Assembly: GCA_001919865.1 (NCBI GenBank)
Contig: MNIR01000030.1
Location: forward strand, 1 to 51,202
From: Gemmatimonadetes bacterium 13_1_20CM_4_69_16
Lineage (GTDB): Bacteria; Gemmatimonadota; Gemmatimonadetes; Gemmatimonadales; GWC2-71-9
Reading direction: 5' to 3'
Length of the DNA stretch: 51,202 nt
Below, one piece after another: positions 40,739 through 47,588 of the stretch. The notes below the pieces were generated by a model. That model saw only the letters and a program-made list of their open reading frames with translations. It was not told the origin of the DNA and made no database searches. The number at the start of each line of letters is the position of its first letter. Positions within the stretch are counted from its first letter, which is position 1. The position numbers and the translations under genes were made by a program.

Positions 40739-41116
40739 TCAATCCCATTGCAGCGCCCCCCGCTTCCACACGTAGACGTAGCCCACCGCCAGGATGAGGA
40801 TGAAGACCAGCATTTCGACGAGCAGGAAGCCCATCCCCGGGCCCCCCCCGCCCGCCGGCGCGAAGTAGATCGCTCCCCAGGGGATGAGGAACACCGTCTC
40901 GATGTCGAAGACGATGAACAGCATCGCCACGAGGTAGAACTTGACCGAGAAGCGCTCGTGCGCGCTGCCGAGCGGCGGCATGCCGCTCTCGTACGGGGCG
41001 TCTTTGACGGCGGTCGGTTTGCGGGGTGCGACCAGGTGCGACAGCCCTATCAGCAACGCCGCATTGAACGCGACGAAGGCGAGCAGCAACAGGAAGGAGA
41101 GATAGGGCTGGTTCAT
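40739..41116 (-). CDS. nuoA: NADH-quinone oxidoreductase subunit A
   Basis: A 125-residue, three-helix membrane subunit with the loop [38 protein letters not shown], which contains the conserved acidic residues. It is the first gene of the complex I operon, starting at ATG 41116. The upstream region carries a TTGACA-type promoter and a small hairpin. Confidence 0.97.
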   Translation of the reverse strand: MNQPYLSFLLLLAFVAFNAALLIGLSHLVAPRKPTAVKDAPYESGMPPLGSAHERFSVKFYLVAMLFIVFDIETVFLIPWGAIYFAPAGGGGPGMGFLLVEMLVFILILAVGYVYVWKRGALQWD

Positions 41117-41122
41117 GAGTTC

Positions 41123-41136
41123 GTGAAAAAATTCAC
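41123..41136. promoter_or_regulatory. Hairpin in the nuoA 5' leader
   Basis: GTGAA (41123-41127) and TTCAC (41132-41136) form a 5-bp stem over four A residues on the plus strand (four T in the nuoA transcript). It ends six bases before the nuoA start codon, where a Shine-Dalgarno sequence would be expected but is not seen. It could influence translation initiation. Confidence 0.4.
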
Positions 41137-41148
41137 TTAATCCGCCGA

Positions 41149-41177
41149 AACGTATTCGCGCGCGGCGAGGTTGTCAA
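41149..41177 (-). promoter_or_regulatory. Candidate sigma-70-type promoter for the nuo operon
   Basis: On the minus strand a perfect TTGACA (41177-41172) is followed, after exactly 17 bases, by TACGTT (41154-41149). The -35 is consensus and the -10 fits the TANNNT pattern. Transcription would begin near 41142, giving a leader of about 25 nt before nuoA. Confidence 0.6.
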
Positions 41178-41211
41178 CCGAATCGAGTGGCGTAAGTGTC
41201 GACGCCGCCGA

Positions 41212-41217
41212 TATATT
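41212..41217 (+). promoter_or_regulatory. Candidate -10 element of a leaderless dcd transcript
   Basis: TATATT (5 of 6 matches to TATAAT) ends nine bases before the dcd ATG at 41226. No -35 of good quality lies at the standard distance, and no Shine-Dalgarno sequence precedes the ATG, so transcription may start at or next to the start codon. Confidence 0.45.
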
Positions 41218-41225
41218 GGCGCCCC

Positions 41226-41786
41226 ATGTCCATCAAATCCGACCGCTGGATTCGTCGCATGGCCGAGGCCCATCGCATGATCGACCCGTTCGCCCCGAAC
41301 CAGCTGCGCCCCGGCACGATCTCCTACGGCGTGTCGTCCTACGGCTACGACATGCGCGTGGCACCCGAGTTCAAGATCTTCACCAACGCGCTCTCCGCCG
41401 TGGTCGATCCCAAGAGCTTCGATCCGAAATCGTTCGTGGAGTTCACCGGGGACGTGTGCATCGTGCCGCCCAACTCGTTCGCGCTGGCGCGCTCGGTCGA
41501 ATACTTCCGCATTCCCCGTAACGTCTTGACGATCTGCGTGGGCAAGAGCACCTACGCGCGCTGCGGCATCATCACGAACGTCACGCCGTTCGAGCCCGAG
41601 TGGGAGGGGTTCGTGACGCTGGAAATCTCCAACACGACGCCGCTGCCCGCGAAGATCTACGCCAACGAAGGCATCGCTCAGGTGCTGTTCTTCACGGCGG
41701 ACGAAGGTGACGAATGCGAGGTCAGCTACAAGGACAAGCAGGGCAAATACCAGGCGCAGCGCGGCATCACCCTGCCGAAACTGTGA
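41226..41786 (+). CDS. dcd: dCTP deaminase
   Basis: Converts dCTP to dUTP for thymidylate synthesis; the homotrimer belongs to the dUTPase fold. The 186 residues contain [49 protein letters not shown] with the catalytic Glu133, and the C-terminal [14 protein letters not shown] chose ATG 41226 because it gives the family start [13 protein letters not shown]; a frame ten codons longer crosses the promoter. It is divergent from nuoA. A bifunctional dUTP-forming/hydrolysing variant cannot be excluded. Confidence 0.95.
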   Translation: MSIKSDRWIRRMAEAHRMIDPFAPNQLRPGTISYGVSSYGYDMRVAPEFKIFTNALSAVVDPKSFDPKSFVEFTGDVCIVPPNSFALARSVEYFRIPRNVLTICVGKSTYARCGIITNVTPFEPEWEGFVTLEISNTTPLPAKIYANEGIAQVLFFTADEGDECEVSYKDKQGKYQAQRGITLPKL

Positions 41787-41805
41787 CGCCCCCCCCCGGG
41801 GGGCG
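41787..41805. terminator. C9G6 hairpin between convergent genes, possible bidirectional terminator
   Basis: CGCCCCCC (41787-41794) and GGGGGGCG (41798-41805) form an eight-base-pair GC stem with a CCC loop. It begins directly after the dcd stop and ends four bases before the stop of the opposing gene. There is no T-run on either side, so intrinsic termination is uncertain. Confidence 0.4.
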
Positions 41806-41808
41806 CGG

Positions 41809-42240
41809 TCAGGACGTGACCCCCGAGCCCGCCTGCGACCTGATGCCGAGCAGCGTGATCGCCGCGGTCGCCACCGCCAGGATGATGATGTCCGGTGTCC
41901 ACCCCAGCTCGGTGCTGGGCACGGCCATCTGCAGGAAGTACATGGCGAAGTCGAAGGCGCCTAGCAACAGCCCCAGCAACACGGTCCGTTGCAGCGGGTT
42001 GCCGAACCGGGCCAGCACGCTGCCCGTCACCAGCGCCACCGCGCCCTGCCCCGCCGCGATCGCCAGCGCGGTCACGACGTCGCTCACCATCGTGAAAATG
42101 AGCCCCGATCGGCTGGGAATGTAGCTGAACAACCAGGTGTGTAGCCCCGCGATCACGAGTCCGGCCAGGGCGGCGCAGATCGTGGCCCAGATCGCGTAGT
42201 AGATGACGATTTTCATTCGATCGAGGGTGTCGGTAGCCAT
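41809..42240 (-). CDS. Small integral membrane protein of unknown function
   Basis: A roughly 143-residue protein with four hydrophobic segments: IVIYYAIWATICAALAGLVIAGL, a segment beginning DVVTALAIAAGQGAVALVTGSVLA, LLGLLLGAFDFAMYFLQMAV and DIIILAVATAAITLLGI. No catalytic or metal motif is visible and I do not recognise the family. Two start codons are close (42240 and 42246), neither with a strong ribosome-binding site; I use 42240. It is a single gene, convergent with dcd and divergent from the histidine kinase. Confidence 0.65.
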   Translation of the reverse strand: MATDTLDRMKIVIYYAIWATICAALAGLVIAGLHTWLFSYIPSRSGLIFTMVSDVVTALAIAAGQGAVALVTGSVLARFGNPLQRTVLLGLLLGAFDFAMYFLQMAVPSTELGWTPDIIILAVATAAITLLGIRSQAGSGVTS

Positions 42241-42474
42241 GTCCATCTCGCTTCGGGTGTCCGGTAGCCGCACTCGCGTGTGGTGAATGTGCGGTGCCGA
42301 CGCGGCGCGCGCCAGCGTGCGTCACGCCCCGCCGGGCCTGGTGACACGTGACCGGTGGGGGAACTGGGAAGGGGTTATCTTAACGCCTATCATTCCGCGC
42401 GCTTCCCGTTGAAGGGACGCCTTCGTGCGATGTAGACCGCCGCTCGCTACCCCCGCGCCGCGGGGGCGTGCGCC
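42241..42474. promoter_or_regulatory. Divergent intergenic region upstream of the hybrid histidine kinase
   Basis: About 234 nt without a gene. Visible signals are the inverted repeat GTTA-TCT-TAAC (42374-42384), which overlaps a TATCTT that could act as a -10 for the plus strand, a CACGTG core near 42345, and a 7-bp GC hairpin (42450-42456 with 42460-42466) just ahead of the kinase start. No confident -35 pairs with the -10. Confidence 0.35.
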
Positions 42475-44325
42475 GTGAGGCGCGCCGCCGGCCGCGTGGC
42501 TCGCGCCGCCCGCGAGCCCGTGAGCCTCCGTACCACGCTGCTCCTGATGATGCTCGCCGCGGGCGTCTACTCGGCAGGGCTGCCCCTGTACCTCTTCTTC
42601 CGCGTGCGCTCCGCGGCGCTGGCGCTCGGTGCAGGCACCGAGGCGATCGTCTCGTTGCAGGACGACCAGGCCCGCCGGAACAACGCGCTCGACCACGCCG
42701 CATCGATCGCGCGACACCTGGTCGAATCGCGTACGCCCCCGGCCCCCGACACGCTCAACTCGATGGTGCACTTCGTGGCCGTCGGCGGCGGCGCGGGCGC
42801 GCGCCCCTACGCCACGATCCCCGGTCCGCTCCGCGCCGAGCTGGCCCGCTCCGATGAGGCGATGTCACAGATGGGGACCGCGCTCGCCGAACAGGTCTCG
42901 CTGCTACGGCTCGGCCGCTGGGAGCGAGACACCATCCTCTGGCTCGTCCTCGGCGCGCTCGCCGTGCCGCTGGTGGCCTACCTCATCCGCCGGCGCGTGT
43001 GGCGGCCGTTGGCCGAGCTCGAGGACGGGCTCGCCCGCGTCGCCGAGGGAGATCTGACCACCCAGGTGTCCGTGCGCGGCCGCGACGAGCTGGGGCGGCT
43101 CGCCCAGCACTTCAACGAAATGACGCGGGTACTGCGCGATCGCGCCGAGGAGCAAGGCCGCTTCGCGGCGGCGGGCGAGCTGCTTGCGGGCGTGGCGCAC
43201 GAAGTAAACAACCCACTCATGGCGATCGCGGCGCACGCGGAGAACCGCATTGCCGATGGGGCGGCCACGGAAGAGCAGCGCAGCGAGATGCTGCAGATCC
43301 TCCGCCAGGCGAGACGCGCGGCCAAGCTGTTGCGCGGTCTGCTGCGGTTCGTGCGCTCCACGGAGCGCGAGGTGGGGCGGGTCAATCTCAACGACGTGGT
43401 ACGCGGAGGAATGGACCTGGTGTCGTACCGCTTCGGGCTGGACGAGATCGCCGTGGGCGGGCGACTCGACCCGAATCTGCTGCCCGTCGAGGGCGACGCG
43501 ATCAAGCTCGAGCAGGTGATCGTGAACCTCCTGTCCAACGCGATCGACGCGCTGCGGGGCATCAAGCCGCCCCGGCAGCTCACCGTGGACACGTGGGTGG
43601 AGAACGGGCGGGTCTGCGTCGCGGTCGCGGACAACGGCCGGGGCGTCTCGCCGGACGTCATGGCGCGGCTGTTTCGGCCGTTCGCGACCACCAAGGGTCG
43701 GCGCGGCACCGGACTCGGCCTCTACATCTCGCGCCAGATCGCGCGGGAAGCCGGGGGCGACCTCATGCTGGACTCCGCGCCGCCGGGGGGAGCTCGTTTC
43801 GTGTTGTCGCTGCCGGCCGCCGCCCCGCTCCCCTCGGCCCCGTCTGAGGCGGCGGCCCCAGTGCTCGCGGCGGCCGCGGCGGCCGCCGTCGACGAACCCC
43901 CTCCTTCTCCCCCTCCCTCTCCCTCCCCCGCTCGCCCAGCGGCGTCTTTGGCCGGTCTCCGGGTGCTGATCGTGGATGACGAGGAGGCCGTGCGCCGTCC
44001 CATGGCCAAGTTCCTAGCCCGCCGCGGTGCCCGGGTGAACGAAGCGGCGGATGGCGAGGAGGCGCTGGCGTGGTTGGGGGCGCAGGATGTCGACCTCATC
44101 CTCGTCGACCTGCGCATGCCGCGGATGACCGGCGTGGAGCTGTTCGACAAGCTGGAGCAGGCCAGGCCCGGGCTCGCAGCCCGCGTGATGTTTCTGTCGG
44201 GGGACGTCTCCCAGCTGTCCGAACCGGGCAATACGCCGGTGCCGCGGGAACGGGTGCTCGTAAAGCCCCTGGAGCTGGGTGAGCTGGAACGGCGCATCCT
44301 GGCGTTCGTGCGCAGCGGCGCCTAA
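42475..44325 (+). CDS. Membrane hybrid sensor histidine kinase with C-terminal receiver domain
   Basis: A 616-residue signalling protein. Order: TM1 (about 18-42), an extracytoplasmic sensor region of about 105 residues with no recognised domain, TM2 (153-171), HAMP (172-226), HisKA with phospho-acceptor His242 in GVAHEVNNPLMAIAAHAE, and HATPase with N-box NLLSNAIDAL, G1 DNGRG and G2 GTGLGLYISRQIA. Then comes a 45-residue Ala/Pro/Ser linker, and a receiver domain with Asp501/502, phosphorylatable Asp545, Ser575 and Lys597. The HEVNNP box is of NtrB-like type. No output regulator is adjacent, so it probably feeds a phosphorelay elsewhere. The start is GTG 42475; GTG 42520 is an alternative. 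Confidence 0.9.
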   Translation: MRRAAGRVARAAREPVSLRTTLLLMMLAAGVYSAGLPLYLFFRVRSAALALGAGTEAIVSLQDDQARRNNALDHAASIARHLVESRTPPAPDTLNSMVHFVAVGGGAGARPYATIPGPLRAELARSDEAMSQMGTALAEQVSLLRLGRWERDTILWLVLGALAVPLVAYLIRRRVWRPLAELEDGLARVAEGDLTTQVSVRGRDELGRLAQHFNEMTRVLRDRAEEQGRFAAAGELLAGVAHEVNNPLMAIAAHAENRIADGAATEEQRSEMLQILRQARRAAKLLRGLLRFVRSTEREVGRVNLNDVVRGGMDLVSYRFGLDEIAVGGRLDPNLLPVEGDAIKLEQVIVNLLSNAIDALRGIKPPRQLTVDTWVENGRVCVAVADNGRGVSPDVMARLFRPFATTKGRRGTGLGLYISRQIAREAGGDLMLDSAPPGGARFVLSLPAAAPLPSAPSEAAAPVLAAAAAAAVDEPPPSPPPSPSPARPAASLAGLRVLIVDDEEAVRRPMAKFLARRGARVNEAADGEEALAWLGAQDVDLILVDLRMPRMTGVELFDKLEQARPGLAARVMFLSGDVSQLSEPGNTPVPRERVLVKPLELGELERRILAFVRSGA

Positions 44326-44376
44326 GCGCGTCCCCGCCCTGGTGGCCCGACGGCTGCGTCCGCACTATGATGGAGC

Positions 44377-44640
44377 ATGCTGGTCGTGCTGGTTCTGCTG
44401 GCGACCGTGCTGATGCGCGTCGCGATCATCACTGCGGTGGTCTACTTACTGCTTCCGCTGGGCCCCACCTGTCCGCACTGCGGCGCCGAAATGGCGGCGA
44501 TCCGGAACCGGTTCTTCGACCGGTTGCTCCCCGCGCTGCAGCGGCGCTGGTGCGTGGAGTGCGGCTGGAACGGGATCGTGCGCCGCGTCCGCCCCGCGCC
44601 CACGCGCCGCACGGCGCGGCGTCCGCTCATTCCTTCGTGA
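44377..44640 (+). CDS. Small membrane protein with zinc-ribbon motif
   Basis: An 87-residue protein. Residues 2-28 form one hydrophobic helix (VVLVLLATVLMRVAIITAVVYLLLPL), followed by a four-cysteine ribbon: CPHC (Cys32, Cys35) and CVEC (Cys59, Cys62), then a basic Arg/Pro tail. GGAG lies just upstream of the ATG. It follows the kinase by 51 nt on the same strand. Its last 14 bases overlap the end of the convergent NADH dehydrogenase gene. Function unknown; a membrane-tethered zinc-ribbon adaptor is only a guess. Confidence 0.6.
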   Translation: MLVVLVLLATVLMRVAIITAVVYLLLPLGPTCPHCGAEMAAIRNRFFDRLLPALQRRWCVECGWNGIVRRVRPAPTRRTARRPLIPS

Positions 44641-45943
44641 TGAGCCGCGCCGCCCGCTCGTAAAAGAAGTAATCCCACGCCCAGTTCATCAGCACGAACA
44701 GCTTGTTGCGAAACCCGATGAGCTGGATGATGTGCACGATCAGCCACACCACCCACGCGAGGAACCCCTTGAACGCGACGCCGCCCAGGTAGGCCACGGC
44801 GGCGTTGCGGCCGATCGTGGCGAGCGAGCCGGGATCCTTGTAACGGAACCCGAGGGGCGGCTCGCCGCGCAGCTGGCGCACGATGTTGCGGGTGGCCGTC
44901 TCCGCCATCTGGATGGCGACCGGCGCCATCATCGGCAGCGGTTGCCCGTCCTTTTCCAGATACGCGGCGTCGCCGATGACATACACCTCGGAGTGGTCCG
45001 GTACGTTGAGGGTTGGTGTCACGGTCACACGCCCCTGGCGCGCGGTGGCGAGGCCGAGCGTCGCGGTGAGTGAGACGGCCTTGGCGCCAGCCGCCCAGAT
45101 GAGCGTGTGTGCGGGAATCACCTCGCCGCCCTTCAAGACGACGCGGCCGCCGTCGTAATCCTGGACGGCGGCACCGAAGCGCACCTCGACGTGCTTGCGC
45201 CACAAAGTCTCCGCGGCGGCCTCGCGCAGCCGCTCGGGCAGCGTCGCAAGCAGCCGGTCGGTCGCCTCGAGCAGGAGCACTCGCACGTCCTTGATGTTGA
45301 GTCGGGGGTAATCCTTGACCAGGACCAGTCGGATCAGCTCCGACAGCGCCCCAGACATCTCCACCCCCGTGGGCCCGCCGCCCACGACGACGAATGTGAG
45401 CAGCGCCCGCCGCCGCTCGGGGTCCGGCTCGAGCATCGCGCGCTCGAAGCATGACAGCACCTGGTTGCGGATCGCCACCGCCTCGACCACGCTCTTCAAG
45501 CCGAACCCGTGACGGACGATGCCGTCCAGACCGAAATAGTTAGTCTCGCCGCCCGCCGCGAGGATGAGAAAGTCATACGACACCGGGCCGTGGTCGGTCG
45601 CGACCTGCCGCGCCGCGAAGTCGACCCCGGTGACCTCCACCATGCGGAATTCGAAGTTGCGCTGCCCCCGCAGGATGGCGCGCACCGGCTTGGCGATCTG
45701 CTCCGGCTCGAGTCCCGCCGTCGCCACCTGGTAGAGGAGCGGTTGGAACAGATGGTAGTTGTGACGGTCGAGCATCACGACGTCGACCGGCGCCTTGCGA
45801 AGGGCGCGCGCCGCGCGCAAGCCGCCGAAGCCGGCCCCCACGATGAGGACCGTGGGTCGTGCCGTGGCCCGGGGCGGGGCCCCCCCCGCTTGCGGGAGGC
45901 GCATCGCTGCGGGCTGCGGGGGGGGACTGGTCACGTCGCTCAT
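44627..45943 (-). CDS. ndh: Type II NADH:quinone oxidoreductase (FAD-dependent)
   Basis: Non-pumping NADH dehydrogenase that reduces menaquinone at the membrane. The 438 residues carry two nucleotide-binding motifs, VLIVGAGFGGLRAARAL for FAD and FVVVGGGPTGVEMSGAL for NADH, together with LYQVATAGLEPEQIA, EVYVIGDAAYLEKDGQPLPMMAPVAIQM and a C-terminal hydrophobic/amphipathic region AWVVWLIVHIIQLIGFRNKLF for membrane attachment. I chose ATG 45943, before a disordered Pro-rich leader; a G9 tract sits between it and AGGAGG. The cell therefore has both pumping and non-pumping NADH dehydrogenases. Confidence 0.92.
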   Translation of the reverse strand: MSDVTSPPPQPAAMRLPQAGGAPPRATARPTVLIVGAGFGGLRAARALRKAPVDVVMLDRHNYHLFQPLLYQVATAGLEPEQIAKPVRAILRGQRNFEFRMVEVTGVDFAARQVATDHGPVSYDFLILAAGGETNYFGLDGIVRHGFGLKSVVEAVAIRNQVLSCFERAMLEPDPERRRALLTFVVVGGGPTGVEMSGALSELIRLVLVKDYPRLNIKDVRVLLLEATDRLLATLPERLREAAAETLWRKHVEVRFGAAVQDYDGGRVVLKGGEVIPAHTLIWAAGAKAVSLTATLGLATARQGRVTVTPTLNVPDHSEVYVIGDAAYLEKDGQPLPMMAPVAIQMAETATRNIVRQLRGEPPLGFRYKDPGSLATIGRNAAVAYLGGVAFKGFLAWVVWLIVHIIQLIGFRNKLFVLMNWAWDYFFYERAARLITKE

Positions 45944-45952
45944 CTCGTCGGC

Positions 45953-45961
45953 GGGGGGGGG
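45953..45961. repeat. G9 homopolymer upstream of ndh
   Basis: Nine consecutive G residues on the plus strand (C9 in the transcript) lie between an AGGAGG-like sequence and the ndh ATG at 45943. Slippage would change the distance between the ribosome-binding site and the start codon. Confidence 0.85.
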
Positions 45962-45968
45962 CAGCCTC

Positions 45969-46388
45969 CTACTGTTTCTGCAGAACGACGACGATGCGCA
46001 CGCCGCTGAAGGTCTTGTCGCCCTGCAGCCGCGCCGCGGCGACGCCGAGCGGCATGTCGCGTAAGAACGTGTCCGCGACATGACTGAGGGTGACTGAATC
46101 ACCGGCCAGGATCCAAGTCCCCGCGAGACTCGCGTCGAAGTCGGCGACGCCCGGCTTCGAGGCGGGGACGAACAGCCGGCCGGTGGTGCCGCCGTCCGCC
46201 ACGAGCGTGAGATCGATGAGGGACCCTCGCGCCAGCTGGTTCGTAGTCACGCCGGCCTGGGTGGTCGCGAAGCTCGACGCCAGGTAGTGCCCCGCCACGG
46301 AATCGAGGCTGGGGCCCCCGACATCCTTGCCGCACGCCGCCAGCCACGTCGCGGCGGCGATCCCGGCGAAGCAGCGTCGATATCGCAT
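45969..46388 (-). CDS. Predicted lipoprotein of unknown function
   Basis: A 139-residue secreted protein. The signal sequence MRYRRCFAGIAAATWLAAC ends in a lipobox (LAAC) with the lipidated Cys19, followed by GKDVGGPS. The mature part is beta-rich, with GHYLASSFATTQAG, LIDLTLVADGGTTGRLFVP and GTWILAGDSVTLSHVA, a pattern like small lipocalin-type barrels. The start is well fixed by GGAGGA ahead of ATG 46388. It precedes ndh by 25 nt. No function assigned. Confidence 0.75.
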   Translation of the reverse strand: MRYRRCFAGIAAATWLAACGKDVGGPSLDSVAGHYLASSFATTQAGVTTNQLARGSLIDLTLVADGGTTGRLFVPASKPGVADFDASLAGTWILAGDSVTLSHVADTFLRDMPLGVAAARLQGDKTFSGVRIVVVLQKQ

Positions 46389-46425
46389 GGTTCTCCTCCG
46401 CGGGAGTCCTCACCGACGGAAGTAA

Positions 46426-46439
46426 CCCCGGCAGCGGGG
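46426..46439. terminator. Small GC hairpin between the YbjQ-like and lipoprotein genes
   Basis: CCCCG (46426-46430) and CGGGG (46435-46439) form a 5-bp stem with a GCAG loop in the 75-nt gap. On the minus strand it is followed by TTACTT, a weak T-rich stretch. It could attenuate read-through from the sdh side. Confidence 0.3.
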
Positions 46440-46463
46440 CCTTTCAAGGGCCGCCGTGGGGCG

Positions 46464-46802
46464 CTATTCGAGCACCACCGCGGTGCCGTAGCAGAGCACC
46501 TCGGTCGCTGACGCTCGCGCCGCGACCTCCGAGGCGTCGAAGCTCATTCCGATGACCGCATTCGCTCCCACCTGCTGTGCGTGCTCGACCATCAAGTCGT
46601 AGGCCGTCTGTCTCGCCTGCTCGCACATTTCCGTGTAGGCGCCGATCTGGCCGCCCACGATGCTCTTCAAGCCGCCGAGGATGCCCTGCGCGATGGTGGG
46701 GGCCCGCACGGTAATGCCGCGCACGACCCCCTTGTATTCGCGGATGCGGCGACCCTGCACGTCGAACGTGGTCGAGACGATAATCGGCGATCGCATGGCC
46801 AT
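46464..46802 (-). CDS. YbjQ/UPF0145 family protein
   Basis: A 112-residue cytoplasmic protein of the YbjQ (putative heavy-metal-binding) family. Recognisable stretches are SPIIVSTTFDVQGRRIREYKGVVRG, the helical AYTEMCEQARQTAYDLMVEHAQQVGANAVIGM and the final ATEVLCYGTAVVLE. The family forms pentamers; its biological role is not established. ATG 46802 has AGGAG seven bases upstream. It follows sdhB by 31 nt and may be transcribed with it. Confidence 0.87.
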   Translation of the reverse strand: MAMRSPIIVSTTFDVQGRRIREYKGVVRGITVRAPTIAQGILGGLKSIVGGQIGAYTEMCEQARQTAYDLMVEHAQQVGANAVIGMSFDASEVAARASATEVLCYGTAVVLE

Positions 46803-46833
46803 GGGTCGCTCCTGGTGTCGGGCCGGGTTCAGA

Positions 46834-47586
46834 TTACCGAGCGGTGAGCCTTCTCCAGAGGGCCGCCAGCGGATCGTAGTGCGCATCCACCACCCGCTCT
46901 TTGAGCGGGATGATCGCGTTGTCGGTGATCGTGATCGACTCTGGGCAGACCTCGGTGCAGCACTTGGTGATGTTGCAGTAACCGATTCCGCCCTCGCGGC
47001 GCAAATGCTCGTGACGCTCGGCCTTGTCGAGCGGATGCATCTCGTACACGGCCGCCCGCACCAGCATCGCGGGGCCCATGAAGGCGTCGTGCTTCCCGTG
47101 CGTCCGCAGCACGTGGCACACGTCCTGGCAGAGGAAGCATTCGATGCACTTGCGGAATTCCTGCGGGCGCTCGACCTCGTACTGGTACATGCGCCACGTT
47201 CCGTCCGCGTTGTCGGGCGCACGCGGTTGAAACGCGGGAATGCGCTTGGCGACCTCGTAATTCCACGACACATCGGTCACGAGATCCTTGATCACGGGGA
47301 ACGCCTTCATCGGCATGACGGTGATCGGCTCGTCGGCCGGGTAGTCCGACATCCGCGTCATGCACATGAGGCGCGGCTTGCCGTTGATCTCGGCGGAGCA
47401 GGAGCCGCACTTCCCCGCTTTGCAGTTCCAGCGGACCGCGAGGTCGGGTGCCTGCTCGGCCTGGATGGCGTGCACGGCGTCGAGGACCACCCACCCCTCG
47501 CCGGCGGCGACCTGGTATTCTTTCAGCTCGCCACCCTCCCGCGTGCCGCGGAACAGCCGAAAGCGGCGCTGCTCAGCCCCCGCCAC
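46834..47586 (-). CDS. sdhB: Succinate dehydrogenase iron-sulfur subunit
   Basis: Electron-transfer subunit of succinate dehydrogenase. The 250 residues carry the [2Fe-2S] motif CKAGKCGSCSAEINGKPRLMC and two ferredoxin-like sets, CIECFLCQDVCHV and CNITKCCTEVCPESI, for the [4Fe-4S] and [3Fe-4S] clusters. The start is GTG 47586, two bases after the sdhA stop. The gene order C-A-B and the SdhC type point to the Sdh1-like class found in actinobacteria. Confidence 0.93.
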   Translation of the reverse strand: MAGAEQRRFRLFRGTREGGELKEYQVAAGEGWVVLDAVHAIQAEQAPDLAVRWNCKAGKCGSCSAEINGKPRLMCMTRMSDYPADEPITVMPMKAFPVIKDLVTDVSWNYEVAKRIPAFQPRAPDNADGTWRMYQYEVERPQEFRKCIECFLCQDVCHVLRTHGKHDAFMGPAMLVRAAVYEMHPLDKAERHEHLRREGGIGYCNITKCCTEVCPESITITDNAIIPLKERVVDAHYDPLAALWRRLTAR

Positions 47587-47588
47587 GG

